A stretch of DNA of 64,000 bases from Hypomesus transpacificus (Eukaryota; Chordata; Actinopteri; Osmeriformes; Osmeridae). Every line of letters starts with the position of its first letter. Within the stretch, counting starts at the first letter, position 1. Location: assembly GCF_021917145.1 (NCBI RefSeq), contig NC_061068.1:13896355-13960354 (forward strand), given 5' to 3'. This document shows, one piece after another, positions 9,813-21,440 of the stretch. A program made the translations under genes and the position numbers. The notes under the pieces were generated by a model. It saw nothing but the letters and a program-made list of their open reading frames with translations, had not been told where the DNA came from and did no database searches.

Positions 9813-11479
9813 TATACACGCACACACACAGATGGTGCCAACAACAACGAGACAGTCACTGTGTTGCGCGTAGATACAAAACTGTAGACATGAATGCTAA
9901 TGTTTTGGGGCCTTTTACAGCCAGAGAAGACACCCCCTGGACTGGCCTGGACACCAGCGACACCATGGCACCTCGTAGCGATGATGGCTACGACTCTGAA
10001 GGCCTGTCCAGTAGCTCCTCATCAGGTCAGCCTTCTACCTCCTCCCTCCCTAGCTTTTGTTCCTCGATGCATGTGTCGATATGTCGAAGCAAACAGGCGG
10101 ACGTTTTTGAACATGTTTCTGCTCCCTTCTTGCTGCCAGGTGAGATATTCAGCAGCCTCCACCCCAGCTCTCCTGAATCCAGGAGCAGTGATTCTGACCC
10201 AGAGTTCTGCTATCCAGCCTTTGCGAGTGAGTATTCACATCTGGTTTGATTTGACTTTGTGTGTAGAAATATGATATTACTACTCTGAAATAATAGTGAA
10301 TACATTTAGAAATAGGCTCTTGGCTTGGAGGACCTGAACTCAAATGACTTTGAGGACCGAAATTCAAAACGTTGTTCTAAAGTCTCGTCCTGCTTTGTTA
10401 CCAGAGCACATCAAGATAGAGAAGTGTGAGGTGAAGAAAAGAGGCAGGGGGAGGCCTCCCAAGCTCACCAGGGACCACTTCTTTGACACCAACTCCAAAA
10501 AGAGCAAGCACGGTAAGGGATTTAGCTCTTCAGAAAACACCATTTTTTTTCATTTTCATGAGGTAGATGTGTACGCCTGAACCAAATCCTCCAATCCTCA
10601 ATATCTAAACACAATAGTGGTGTCCTTTTGGTAAAAATGCTCCCCCTCACACCCCATGGTGAACTGCGAACAATCGAGTTCTGTAATAGTACACATGAAC
10701 ACAGTCTATCAGTTATATACTTTGCATCAATTTTGCATCTGGCCAAAACACACAGGTGTTTTTAGCAGCCCACAGTTTAATATCCACACACACACACACC
10801 CTCCCAGCATGCACACACACACCCTGCCAGCATGCACACACACACCCTCCCAGCATGCACACACACACCCTGCCAGCATGCACACACACCCCCTCTCACT
10901 TCTTCATACCCGGTCATGCGATTGTCCACCTGGTGCTGGTGTCCCATACACCTGACCTGACGGAGCTGTCGTCTGTCTTCCTCAGCTCCCCGGGGGACCC
11001 ATCTGTGGGAGTTCATCCGGGACATCCTGATCCACCCCGAGCAGAACCAGGGGCTCATGAAGTGGGAGGACCGGCGCGACGGCGTCTTCAAGTTCATCAA
11101 GTCGGAGGCCGTGGCTCAGATGTGGGGCCAGAAGAAGAAGAACAGCAGCATGACCTACGAGAAGCTGAGCCGGGCCATGAGGTGAGCAGAGGTGCCCTGC
11201 CTCCGACCACACATCAGCAGCTAGGGTCACGCCGGTCTGGCCTTAGAACTCCTCTTCAGGGTCAAAGCAGAACCTTCCACGGCTAGGTCTAGCAACACGA
11301 GCGTACCAAACGAAGCTCAGATTGTTTATAGAACTGTGGTTTCCTAATCCTGTCTTCTCTTACATAGGTACTACTACAAGAGAGAGATCCTGGAGCGGGT
11401 GGATGGAAGGCGTCTGGTCTACAAGTTTGGAAAGAACTCCAGTGGGTGGAAGCTGGAGGAGACTCGACTGGGCATGTGA
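8171..11479 (+). CDS. elf3: ETS transcription factor ELF3 (ESE-1)
   Basis: The product is an epithelium-specific nuclear DNA-binding activator. Coding exons are 8171-8336, 9262-9492, 9659-9769, 9921-10025, 10140-10226, 10405-10512, 10986-11181 and 11368-11479. They join in frame to 1116 nt (371 aa), the same length as human ELF3. Residues about 58-133 form the Pointed/SAM domain ([15 protein letters not shown]). Residues 133-170 are acidic/hydrophobic, where mammals have the transactivation domain, and 190-230 are Ser-rich. GRGRPPK at 247-253 is an AT-hook, KKSKH at 265-269 a basic NLS. Residues about 273-356 are the ETS domain ([30 protein letters not shown]). The AT-hook plus PNT plus ETS order separates ELF3 from EHF and ELF5. 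All junctions are GT-AG except the 9492/9659 intron, which uses a GC donor. The start has no competing upstream ATG in exon 2. Confidence 0.96.
9157..9206. repeat. Poly(C) tract of about 50 nt in elf3 intron 2
   Basis: An uninterrupted C run followed by (CA)n ends about 55 bp upstream of the coding exon at 9262. Length in the assembly may be unreliable. Confidence 0.9.
9585..9660 (+). repeat. 38-bp tandem duplication including the 3' splice site of elf3 intron 3
   Basis: The unit 9585-9622 is repeated at 9623-9660 with one visible mismatch (CTGGTG versus CTGGTC). Each copy ends in a polypyrimidine tract and CTGTTACAG|AG. Only the second acceptor (exon start 9659) keeps the reading frame; the first would read GAG CTG GTC TAA. 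Confidence 0.9.
9771..9810. repeat. (CA)n microsatellite in elf3 intron 4
   Basis: About 19 CA units begin directly at the splice donor (GTACACAC), so the repeat forms part of the 5' splice-site context. Confidence 0.9.
10787..10890. repeat. 23-bp minisatellite in elf3 intron 7
   Basis: Four to five copies of a unit with CCCT(C/G)CCAGCATG and (CA)n, period 23 bp. Confidence 0.85.
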
Positions 11480-12645
11480 GATGTGACCGGTGGGTAGAAG
11501 CCATTTGTATAGAATGGTGGGCCGTCAATGAAACATACTCGTTTTTTAAAGTCCTGCAGTCATTAGGATACAAAAACAACTCATTGAATGCCCTTTTCTA
11601 CCTGCATAAATCAAACAGAATCTAACTTCTCTCTTTCGGAGGAGGTGTTGCAGAAAATGTAAGCCACTGTTTTGGGCTCAAGTAGGTTTTATGAACCATT
11701 ATTGTTGTTGTATAGTGTTGTGTCTTTTTTTTTACTGCAGTCACGTTGCGACTGGTATCTTCTTTTATTGTTTTCATTGTTGCAATGGCCTGGGAGTTTG
11801 AGTTGCTACGGTGAGGAAGCCTTCCCAGACCCTGTATCGGGAAGAGTTGGCATGTCTATATCTGTACTCACTCTGGGGTTTTATCCATAAAGGATTGCAT
11901 TTTCTTTATGTACTTTACATTGTATGAGAGGAACTCTCCTAATCTGTAACTTTAGCAGCCCCCTAGGTATGTGGGAATTCTTGATGTGTACTAATACAAT
12001 GATAGCACTGGGCACATATTCATTTCCATTGTAAAATGAGTATAATATACTGTTCATACTTATGGTCAAAATAACTCTTAACAGTCTCAACTTTTCGAAA
12101 CATTGTTTTGTCTTGAGTTTTCCTTGTAAAGGAGCCATAACGAGTTCAACCATATAAATACCCTCTGTTTTTATGTTTTATTTGTTATGAAGTAGAATTA
12201 AGTTAATTTGTGAAATAGAGCGAGGGGAGGGACAGCAGAGTACATATATGAAGGTAAAAGTAAACATCCAGCTATTTGTGACATGAACTCAAGATTACCA
12301 TGTATGCTTTCAGTGAGTTATATTTTCACTGCCGTTTTAAAGTGAAGTTTTCGCATTTTATTTGAAGATATTCATGCTCAAATACTTGGGATAGTTTACA
12401 GCCCGACGTAGGAAGCCTAAATACAAGTTGTATGAATGACAAATCACCGGGCCCTGATCCCATTACTCTATTTAGCTGATCTGTGCCACATTAGATCACT
12501 TAATATTATGTGTATGAGAATTAAATCTCAGACTATCCTGTGTAATATCTTTACTTTAGTGTATGGCATATTGTTTTGTATGTTTATCAGTATAACCTTT
12601 TTATGAAAATAAATACATTTAATAAATATTACTTTAGAATTTCTG
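11480..12645 (+). other. elf3: elf3 3' UTR with poly(A) signals
   Basis: AT-rich sequence after the stop codon contains AATAAA at 12608-12613 and 12621-12626. No other gene signal occurs before these. The 3' end is inferred to lie 15-30 bp past the second signal. Confidence 0.65.
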
Positions 12646-12649
12646 TTGT

Positions 12650-13600
12650 CTATGTCTGAAGATATAAACAGTAGTTACCAGACTTTGGTATGTCTGTCCC
12701 ACATACACAATGGTACAATAAGTTGGTATTTATTGATGGCTACTTACTGAAATCACACAGACAAAAGTCAACTTCACAAGGGCTTTTACATGTAGATGTA
12801 GTCTTACTTAGAACATATTTTGCCAGCTCTTCAAGAACCCCCAAAGCGGATTTACCACGAAAATTAGCTTACTTTTTTTTTGTTAGCCAAGGTTCTTAAT
12901 AAATAAAAAATCTGAAATAAGAAAATCGGTTTGGTAACAGTTGCCGTGAAAAGGCCCAGGAACTCTTCCTGGTCACAAGGTCAGGAATGAGGACCAATTT
13001 GTTTGTGAAAGGAAAGTGTACCTTGCACACTTCGCATTATGCTTCCACTTGTTCAGCAAGTTTGACCGATGACTAAGCCGACAGACAGTTTTACCAATGT
13101 GAGCGCTTATCAGAGTTTTACTGTTGACGGTTTGACGTCTGTTTACTGTGTCACGTACGATGTTTTACAACTCTGTAACACCTCACCTTTTGCAAACAAT
13201 TTCATAAAAATACAATACAGCCATACGGCTTGCAACAATAGAATGAATACCTTGTACATCTAAAATCTGTGTGTGGTTAGGGTATCGTGACATTAGACTG
13301 TGTCCTCAAGTGTAGGTAAGAGAGATTCATTTTAGTGAACAAGTGGAAAGTTCCTTTAGAAATTGTTTACTGAGTGAATGAACTTAGGGCAGTTAATACC
13401 TTACTTTGGATTGATTTAATGGATTTTAACGCAAAATATGAAATCCATATGTAAGATTGTGTGCCGTGTTAGTCTGTGGATGATAAACTAGGAATGATAC
13501 TTGTCTGTTTATTGTCCCCGCCTGAAGGCTTCACGGATGACGGAAGAACTTTCACTGCCTTTCTCTTTCATCTCCTTCTACTGTTGTGCACGTCTGCGCC
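12650..13600. other. Intergenic, nothing recognised
   Basis: AT-rich sequence with scattered short open frames and no splice-supported coding region. Confidence 0.4.
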
Positions 13601-13603
13601 ACT

Positions 13604-13650
13604 GCATGTGTGTGTGTGTGTGTGTGTGTGAGTGTGAGTGTGTGTGACGA
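13604..13650. repeat. (TG)n microsatellite
   Basis: TG repeat with GAGTG interruptions. A second shorter TG tract lies at 13886-13925. Confidence 0.9.
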
Positions 13651-14699
13651 GTGTGTCCCTTTGAGCAGGACGGGAGGTGCGTCTGTGACAGGGTTGACGA
13701 GGGCTTCAAACGGAGCGTAGCTGCTGTGTGGACGTGGACACAATCAGACACAAGCTGTTGAGTGCCACACAAAGGTTGTGTAGGTGTCGCAGTGGCTGTT
13801 CTGCCGTAACTCTTTTGTGCTCCGTGTTGTCGTTGTGAAACTCCAGTGAAACCATGACAAGAGAGAGACAGAACAGGAGAGCGTGATGTGTGCGTGTGTG
13901 TGTGTGCGTGTGATGTGTGTGTGCGTTCCATACACCCTTTACAGCCAAGCCACGCATGTCACAGGGATGTCAATATAAGGACTGGACATCCAAGTGGTGA
14001 CCCTTCTCTCCCAGTAAAGCTTCCATTGTCAGGCGGCAGCGTTGAAGGAGCTGTGGCATCTCAACAGGACGTGATGCACCTGTGTGGGTCTCGACTCACA
14101 CCTGACATTGGACACCGGTGAGCAGGGAAATCAGGTTTCTGCTCGGGCTACAGGTAGATCCAGAATCTAACTGTCGGGACTTTTTTCCTTTATCGGAAGG
14201 TTTCATCTCACACCCCCTCCCTCCCGCTCGGCCTGCCAAACCACGTCAGGCAGAAAACAGGCCAAGAGAGTCACAGCCAAGCCATGCCTCTCGCTGGCAT
14301 GAAACATGCACATACTTGAACTCACCGCCGGGATTACCACACACACAAACACACACACATTGTTCATAACAGTTAGTCACCCACACACACTCATGTGAAA
14401 TGCATACCTCAGAGCAAATGCCTGAGGAAGACATACCACGGGGGAAGTACAGGGTTTCTCTCCAAGCAATGTCACTCGTCCCTGTCCCCATATGAACACA
14501 GATGCCTCAAGCCCTGTCAAGAGAACAGAGCCCATAGTTGTGACATTTCTCAGGTCACACACAATGCTTAACATTTGGTACAATCTTCATCGGTAAAATC
14601 CTGTGCTCACATGGAAAACGCTGCCACAATGCTTCTACTAAGAATCACACCAACGACTCCTGAAAGGGGAAATCACCTGTCTCTGTTCAGCCAGCAACC

Positions 14700-14970
14700 C
14701 CACATATCACTGACTGCTTGATCAGGGATGGCCCTGGGAAGACGGGGTCCTGGGAAGGGGTTCGTATTATGGGGGGGATTGGGGGTGTGTGACCCCCCTG
14801 ATTAAGAATTGGATCCCCCCAAAATAGGTCAAAACGACAGGTTGGGGGGTCGATACATGTATGGAGAAGAAGCTGACCCCCCAATTGTCATTGTATAATT
14901 TGTACTCTGGTCCTGGGGCCTGGGAAGACAGGGTCCTGGGGCCTGGGAAGACAGGGTCCTGGGGCCACAC
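14700..14970. repeat. Low-copy tandem and inverted GC-rich repeat
   Basis: Words related to 'cctgggaagacagggtcctgggg' occur at about 14732 and twice in tandem at 14915-14960. Homopolymeric G and C runs flank them. Possibly a degraded DNA element; family not recognised. Confidence 0.45.
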
Positions 14971-14974
14971 AGAA

Positions 14975-16090
14975 CCAACCAGCAGGATGCAGCCTCGTGT
15001 TCTCTTTCTATACAGTATACACAGAATGTCTCTTTTCTGTTTTCTATTGTACGCAATTGAGAAAAGCTGTATAGTTTACCCTGCTTGGTGAGATTGCAGG
15101 TGAGGTATGCTAATTGTCCCAGGTAAAAACAGACTGAGTTCCTGGAACAAAAAAAACTTCTGGAACTACACACTTCTGATGGTTGATTTTCTGCTGTACT
15201 TTCTCTGTGCACTACAGTACACGTGTGTCACTTTGGATAAACACGCCTGCTAAATTATGAAAATGTTAATGTAAGGCTTAATCAGAACCCTAATCTGTCT
15301 CTTTGACACATATTGATTGTTTAATTTAAGATGATTGTTCCATTCAGGAATCATAGTAGTCATAGAGCTGATTAGTGTTATATCTTCTCCCTGTGACAGT
15401 ATCAACAAAGACAAGACTAAAACGAGACCCAACTCCCTAATACATCTACAGTTTGGTTTCATCCTAGGAGTTAGTAATCAGCAGCTTGTTAATACAAACC
15501 ATTGTTGCGGATGCACACTCACATTACACCTCACAAACGCTGCTTAAACACACACAGTACTCAAACACACAGACTCTTGACACACACAACACTACTACAC
15601 ACCGACTCACAGACACCCACAAGACTGCTTGTCACACCCACACCTTAGTGGAGGTGACAAAGGGTATCCAAACCTGCCCGCTAAATCAACATACCTGTCT
15701 AACAGGTGTGTTTGGCGGGACGCCAGAATGTCGTTCCATCACGTAACTTACTGGAACAGTGCTGTCCATTGCCAGTAAAGTGAGAGGCAGGGGCGGAGCC
15801 AAACTTTTTATTGTTATGAACTTAGTTCGTTTCCACTGTACACATAGATAACGAGAGAGCAAGATGAAGTTGATGATTAAACACGTCTACTAACTTTCGC
15901 TTTTGTCAGAACAGAGACTAACTGCAGCTAGCTGCACCTCGTGCAATGCCTCCCCTGCTCTCCTCCGGCTCCCTGGGTGGAACAGGCTGTATTCAGGCCT
16001 CATGCGTGTCTCACCCAACGCTTCTGTCAGGTGAAACCAGACACCGTTCTGTGGCAGCTTTCCACCAAGCTCTTGTATTATTTCATGAAT
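14975..16090. other. Intergenic, nothing firmly recognised
   Basis: A diverged SINE/LINE tail word (CTTTGGATAAACACGCCTGC) is visible at 15232-15251. Short CA-rich stretches occur around 15550-15640. No gene. Confidence 0.45.
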
Positions 16091-16097
16091 TAAGGAA

Positions 16098-16195
16098 TTG
16101 GTATATTTCAGTGGTAGACCAGTCAACTGTTGATAGAGGGAAAGCAGGTTCAAATCCCCCTCTGTCTTTTGCTCTGGATAAAGCATTTACTAGTA
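16098..16195 (+). mobile_element. tRNA-derived SINE (short, degraded)
   Basis: A tRNA-like head is visible with a box A-type word (TTTCAGTGGTAGA) and a box B (GGTTCAAATCC at about 16149). It is followed by the tail word GCTCTGGATAAAGC that other fish SINE/L2 tails in this window share. Too degraded to be a tRNA gene. Confidence 0.65.
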
Positions 16196-16289
16196 CACAT
16201 TATTATTATAAGGAAATTTGAATATGTATAAAATCTGACAAATCAGACAAAAAAGTTACTGAATCAATTATGCGGTAAAGATACTAATA

Positions 16290-17165
16290 CAATGGCCCTG
16301 ACCCTAACCTACCCAGCCCGCATCATAACTCAAACACCCTCTCTCCACCACATCACTCCTGTCTTACAACAGCTCCACTGGCTCCCGGTTCAGTCCCGTA
16401 TACAATTCAAAATCCTCCTGTTTACATTCAAGGCCATCCACCACCTCACCCCCCTTACACGTCTAATCTCCTCCAGAGTCCCACTACCTCCCGCTCCCTC
16501 AGATCCTCTTCCTCCATACACCTGTCTGTCCCCTCTGCCCGTCTCACTACCATGGGGAGTAGAGCATTCAGCCCCTCTGTCCGTCTCATCACCATGGGGA
16601 GTAGAGCATTCAGCCCCTCTGCCCGTCTCACCACCATGGGGAGTAGAGCATTCAGCCCCTCTGCCCGTCTCACCACCATGGGGAGTAGAGCATTCAGGCC
16701 CTCTGCCCGTCTCACCACCATGGGGAGTAGAGCATTCAGCCCCTCTGTCCGTCTCACCACCATGGGGAGTAGAGCAGTAAGCCCCTCTGCCCGTCTCACC
16801 ACCATGGGGAGTAGAGCATTCAGCCCCTCTGCCTATCTCACCACCATGGGGAGTAGAGCATTCAGCCCCTCTGCCTATCTCACCACCATGGGGAGTAGAG
16901 CATTCAGCCGCTCTGCTCCCCGTCTCTGGAGCTCATTTCCACCCCAAATTGGAAATATCGATTAATTTCCCCATTTTAAATCACAACTCAAAACACATCT
17001 GTTTAAAACTGCCTATTCCACTTCATGTCAATTGCAGTGCTTCTGTCTGTTGTTTTTAATGTTGCTGTATTCTTAATTTTTTTGCTGCTTTTAATGTTTT
17101 TTATACCTCTGTACGGTGTCCTTGAGTGCCATTGAAACGCATGGACTAGATATTTTAAGAAAAAC
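16290..17165 (+). mobile_element. L2-like LINE 3' end (RT C-terminal domain and 3' UTR) with internal 42-bp expansion
   Basis: The plus strand encodes a typical post-RT C-terminal segment (HITPVLQQLHWLPVQSRI, LLFTFKAIHHLTPL). After the repeat array it continues with RLWSSFPPQI and FKSQLKTHLFKTAY, the usual end of L2/CR1-group ORF2. Frames before and after the array differ, so it is a relic. The AT-rich tail to about 17165 fits a 3' UTR. Confidence 0.8.
16551..16928 (+). repeat. 42-bp minisatellite, nine copies, inside a LINE ORF2 relic
   Basis: CATGGGGAGTAGAGCATTCA recurs at 16551, 16593, 16635, 16677, 16719, 16761, 16803, 16845 and 16887, an exact 42-bp period. The unit is a multiple of three, so it translates as a repeated MGSRAFSPSARLTT 14-mer. 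Confidence 0.95.
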
Positions 17166-17225
17166 AAATAGGCTATATGGTGATATGTACCATAACCTTC
17201 ACATTATACTGTGATATACATTTTA

Positions 17226-17774
17226 AGGCCGGTTTATACTTCCGCGTTTTTACGCACACGCACACGGGGAACGCCCTCTCCGTCAAGAAACGCCCTCTGC
17301 GTGTCCTCGCAGAGCCCTGCGTGCGCCTCTTTATTTTCCTGACTATCCGTCTGTCCCTGCGTCTTTTTACGGATACCCCTTGGCTATGATTGGTCCATAT
17401 TACGTCAGGGGTGGGGGCGGGTTTGCCGTGACCAACAAGAGAACAGAATCCTTTGACCGCCATTGTTGTAAGTTTTTACAACTCTTATTTCAGCTAAACA
17501 GTACATCTAAATCAGCATCTGAATTAAAATGTGAGAAATGGGCAGTGGTTGCTGAAAATGTGCTTATTTTATTGATGAAACGGTTCATTTGTACATTTGC
17601 TCCGACTTTTCTATAACCTAGCTAGCATCGCAGTGCAGCGCCATCTACTGTTCTGGCTGTGAATTGCTTTCAGCACGCAGAGCCGTAGGATAAATTCAAC
17701 CAATCCGTCCGACTCCGTCCGACTCCGTGCGTGCATCTGTCCGTTAAAGGAGGAGCAGAAGTATAAATCGGCCT
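17226..17774. mobile_element. PIF/Harbinger-like MITE (copy B)
   Basis: The start AGGCCGGTTTATACTTC is matched by an inverted end GAAGTATAAATCGGCCT (one mismatch over 17 bp). Perfect TTA target-site duplications flank the element (17223-17225 and 17775-17777), the hallmark of PIF/Harbinger insertion. It is 549 bp without transposase. The core at about 17412-17610 is homologous to copy A at 1004-1619. Confidence 0.85.
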
Positions 17775-17779
17775 TTAGG

Positions 17780-20190
17780 CCATTCCGCCAAGCCCTAGTG
17801 CTGGGGTTCCAGTGTGTGGAGACCAAATCAGTCAGTCGATGACAGCCCCAGTTTAACATGTTATGGACGTGGCATTGATAATATAGTTGTATATTCTCAT
17901 TCCGAGGCTGATTTTTTCTTTTTTCAAATCATCCAAACCTAGCTAGCGACTGTAATCAGGATGTTTTTGTTGAACAACCCTGTTTTTAAGTAACTGTCAT
18001 GTTATTGTAGCCCTGGAACATCATTTTTTGTGCCTGGAAACTGCGATGTGGGCACACTTGTGTAAAACCTGTGATTTGACCTGGCAAAGCTGAAAGGAGT
18101 GGTACTTTCACGCTCCTGTTTATTTAGGTCAGTGTGTGTAAATAAGTCACATATGGGGGGAGAATCAGTCATAAAGATCTTTTTTATATGTTTTCTGGCT
18201 TATCGTGTGAGTATCAAACTGTAATACCTCACCTGTGATTATAACCACACGTGATAAAGGCTTATCTCGCCAAAAACAAATTTGACATAATTACACCTGG
18301 CTGATCAAAGAATCTGGACCACAGCTCTCCTCTGGGTCCAGCAGGCCAGCGTTATCTTGCTGCCTGACGGGAATCAGTGCAGTCCCATGAACTCAAAGGC
18401 CCAGTGACCTACAATGTAAACACATTCACAGCCTTCTGTATCAAAGTTCACAAGGAACGTTTGCAAGGAAACTCGATGTTAGCTGAACATCTGCGCAGGT
18501 ACTTCATGTTTATTCATAAATGGTTGTTTTGGTGGCAAGCACAAGACCAATCTTGGCTCAACATTCTCAGGCTGGGACTGACTTGTGATGTATTGGTGCT
18601 TTATGCAGGTTTAGCCAACATTTGGGTTTTTCAGTTTTTAACTTCAAAGAAGACATTACATTTGATTCAATAAACTGTAACCACTGTTAGTTTGAGAACC
18701 TAGAAGTGTGTCACAAGGTCTCCAATATGGTGCTTTAGCGGCCAATATCATAAAACACTCAAGCTGGGGCATATCAAGTAGGCCAACCCAACCTAGACAT
18801 GCCCATGTTTGCCCATCCATCTTTCCGACTTCCTGTTTCCCTGGAATCTAGGCCTTAATGTTTTAACAACACACCCATTGGCAAAGCTCCATGTAATTGA
18901 AAGTCAGCTAGCAAGCCAAACATGGAAGCTTTATGTCACTCGAAGATACTTTAAAGTGAGGTTGTTTCATCCATAAATCTCAATGCATGTGTCAATGTAA
19001 TGATCTGGATGTGGGAGTTAAGAATGTGGAGAAAAAGTCTGGTTTGTGTGAGCTGCTGTGGTACACATTAGCAGACATCTCAGTCTGATGTGTGATTGAT
19101 TCGGTCTACCCTATAGAAACCCTAGCAACGGTAATGTGACCTGGAGATCGGTACCTTAGATCTCCTCTGGCGTTTCTTATCTTAATTTTTTTTTTATGAC
19201 TGAAGTGGTGTGCTTTACAATAACCCCCTATCCCCCTTCAACCGGAAGATTTGAAACAAAAAAATAAAATCACCGTTCACCATCCGAATGACAATGTTTT
19301 GATTCATTGATACAACATCTGGTAACTTAATCAGAGCAGTGGCTCAGTGTGTACTTTGGTTGAGGTTTACTACTAACTGGACAGCCAAGAGCAATACAAT
19401 TTAGGTGGGCTACCACTGTTACTGGCAACAGCCTAAATCCACAGTGAAGGTGCTGACTGTGGCGTCAGGACTACTGATCCACAAATCGTGAGAGCCGGTG
19501 ATCAGGGGCAATACCAGCCCTCCTCTAACCTCCTTAACTGGAAAAGGAAGAGTCATGAGAAGTTGTAAAGAAAGTGAGAGAGAGATTGCAAGCCAAGAGG
19601 GTAGGGAGAACTCATCTGGGTGGGTCGACTGAGAGGAAGGGAGCCGAAAGGAGGAGAGAAAGGGTGTGAAGACAAGATGGGATCAGGGTAGGATGGACTG
19701 ACAGGAAGGACAGCGGGGCCGATGAAACAGAGAAATAGGTTGACACGGTCAATGTGAGTGTGGAGAGGGGTAGGCTGAGACCAGGTAAAGGGTGGTTAAT
19801 GATTGGCTAAAGAATGTTGGCAGGGCAGGGCTGGGAGAGGACAAGGCTGGGGCAGGGATGATGTCCTGAAATCAAACCTGTATAAAAAACATGTCATTAA
19901 ACCTGAAATATGACACTTCAGTGGAAGCTTCAACATGACACTGCAGAATATCAAATGCTAACACAATATTATAGCAATACTACATTTTATAGTACAATAT
20001 TCTTGGATGCTTTTGGGCCCAAATCTCCATTAGTAAAAATAAAAAATGTTTAAAAAAAAATGATATGACTAGCATATGACTATACGACTATGACATATAT
20101 TTAGTACGTAGAAGAACATACTAAATTAGCGGATGGTCAGTAGTGCGTCGTCATGGAGACTATAGTGGCCATCACACAAGCAAAGCGTGG
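17780..20190. other. Intergenic, no gene recognised
   Basis: Mostly unique sequence. A purine-rich stretch (GA-rich) runs from about 19540 to 19860. The plus frame at 18377-18673 is open for 98 codons without recognisable domain. Function unknown; conserved non-coding elements cannot be excluded without alignment. Confidence 0.4.
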
Positions 20191-20239
20191 CAAGGCAATA
20201 AAGTTTATTGACAAGGAATACTCCCATGTTTTACTACAC

Positions 20240-20501
20240 AGTGGTAGATGGAGCCCCCCCCCCCCCCTTTTTTTCAAATGATAATAATAAAATAAAATAA
20301 GTATTTCATGTTTTAAATCTAAATGTGTTAATTTCTCTTCCCAAATCCCACTAGAGGACACTGTTTGAAAGGATACTTTCAAAACTTTCTTCTGGGGGAA
20401 CATGCCCCCAGACCCCCCTAGTTTTGCTGGGTCACAGGAAATATAATAGGTTTTATCTAGGGGCTTAGCCCCCCAAAAGTGGGAACCTAGATACGCCCCT
20501 G
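20240..20501. mobile_element. hAT-like MITE, partial/degraded
   Basis: The segment shares long words with the element at 30381-30557 (AACATGCCCCCAGACCCC, GTTTTGCTGGGTCACAGGAA, CTTAGCCCCCC). It ends in the same terminus, CCTAGATACGCCCCTG at 20501. The left terminus is degraded and begins with a long C run, and no target duplication is clear. Confidence 0.7.
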
Positions 20502-21232
20502 TACACCAAGCAGACAACCCAGCACCAGACAGACATGTGTATTGAGTAATCACATCACACGTGTGTACGGATCTTATCATTGGCATATGAGAATTATGAT
20601 TTCACCTTTTCACCTTCTAGTTGCCTTTTGTTACAAAAACCTTGTCCTTCAGTACAACAACAAAACTTACTTTCAATGGTTGTAAAAGTAAGAAGGTCAA
20701 GGTCATTTGATTGCCAAGAAACTGCCTGCCCCACATCATTAACTATAATGTAATGTAATTACATTTTAAATCTACTTTCACCCACATACCAAATATACAC
20801 TATCACAGTGCACCATTGACGCTTGCTGATGACATCATGAAGGACGTCAATCTTTACTTTCCATGAGAAAGTCTTCTGTGGAACACACACAATGGCGTGT
20901 GTGTTCCATAGCAGAAGAGGTTTGTGACAGTGATTTATAGACTATTTAGGATAGACAACAAAAGCTAATGACTGTGTGTAACCGAACGCATAACAGTTAT
21001 TGTGAAATGACACCTTGAGTGAAACTACTTTACAATGGCCACCTCTGGCCCTCTGAAGTTGACTCTGTTGACAAGTTGATAGTAGAACTGCTGACTGTCC
21101 ATAATGCAGCATTTCATTTTGGTATTTTTGTGAAAGACTAAAGGGCGGTATATCCACTAGCACTTGTATTTCACCCACCCTTGCTTGCGGTCTTCGCTGG
21201 CAGATTTGTGCCAATCGCTTGGAGATGGTCGT

Positions 21233-21432
21233 CAGGGCCGGCATATGCGAACTAAGCGGCTACTTAGGGCCCCTGTGGCTACCAGAGTGCCCCCAAGAGC
21301 AAATTAAATTACAGTTTCATGTATTATGTAAAAATATATATATCCTTTTTTTTTATCGGCAACGATAAGCGACGCCGAGGGGCCCCCAAATCAATTTTTC
21401 TTAAGGCCCCATAAAGGCTTGGGCCGGCCCTG
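21233..21432. mobile_element. hAT-like MITE with CAGGGCCGGC termini
   Basis: The 200-bp element starts CAGGGCCGGC and ends GCCGGCCCTG, a perfect 10-bp terminal inverted repeat. Flanking 8-mers are ATGGTCGT (21225-21232) and GTGGTCGT (21433-21440), a 7-of-8 match. CAGGG termini with 8-bp duplications are the mark of hAT elements. No coding sequence. Confidence 0.8.
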
Positions 21433-21440
21433 GTGGTCGT

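Noticed and set aside
16098..16190. Possible tRNA gene (box A and box B present)
   Set aside because: No cloverleaf or proper acceptor stem can be drawn, and the 3' part is a SINE tail.
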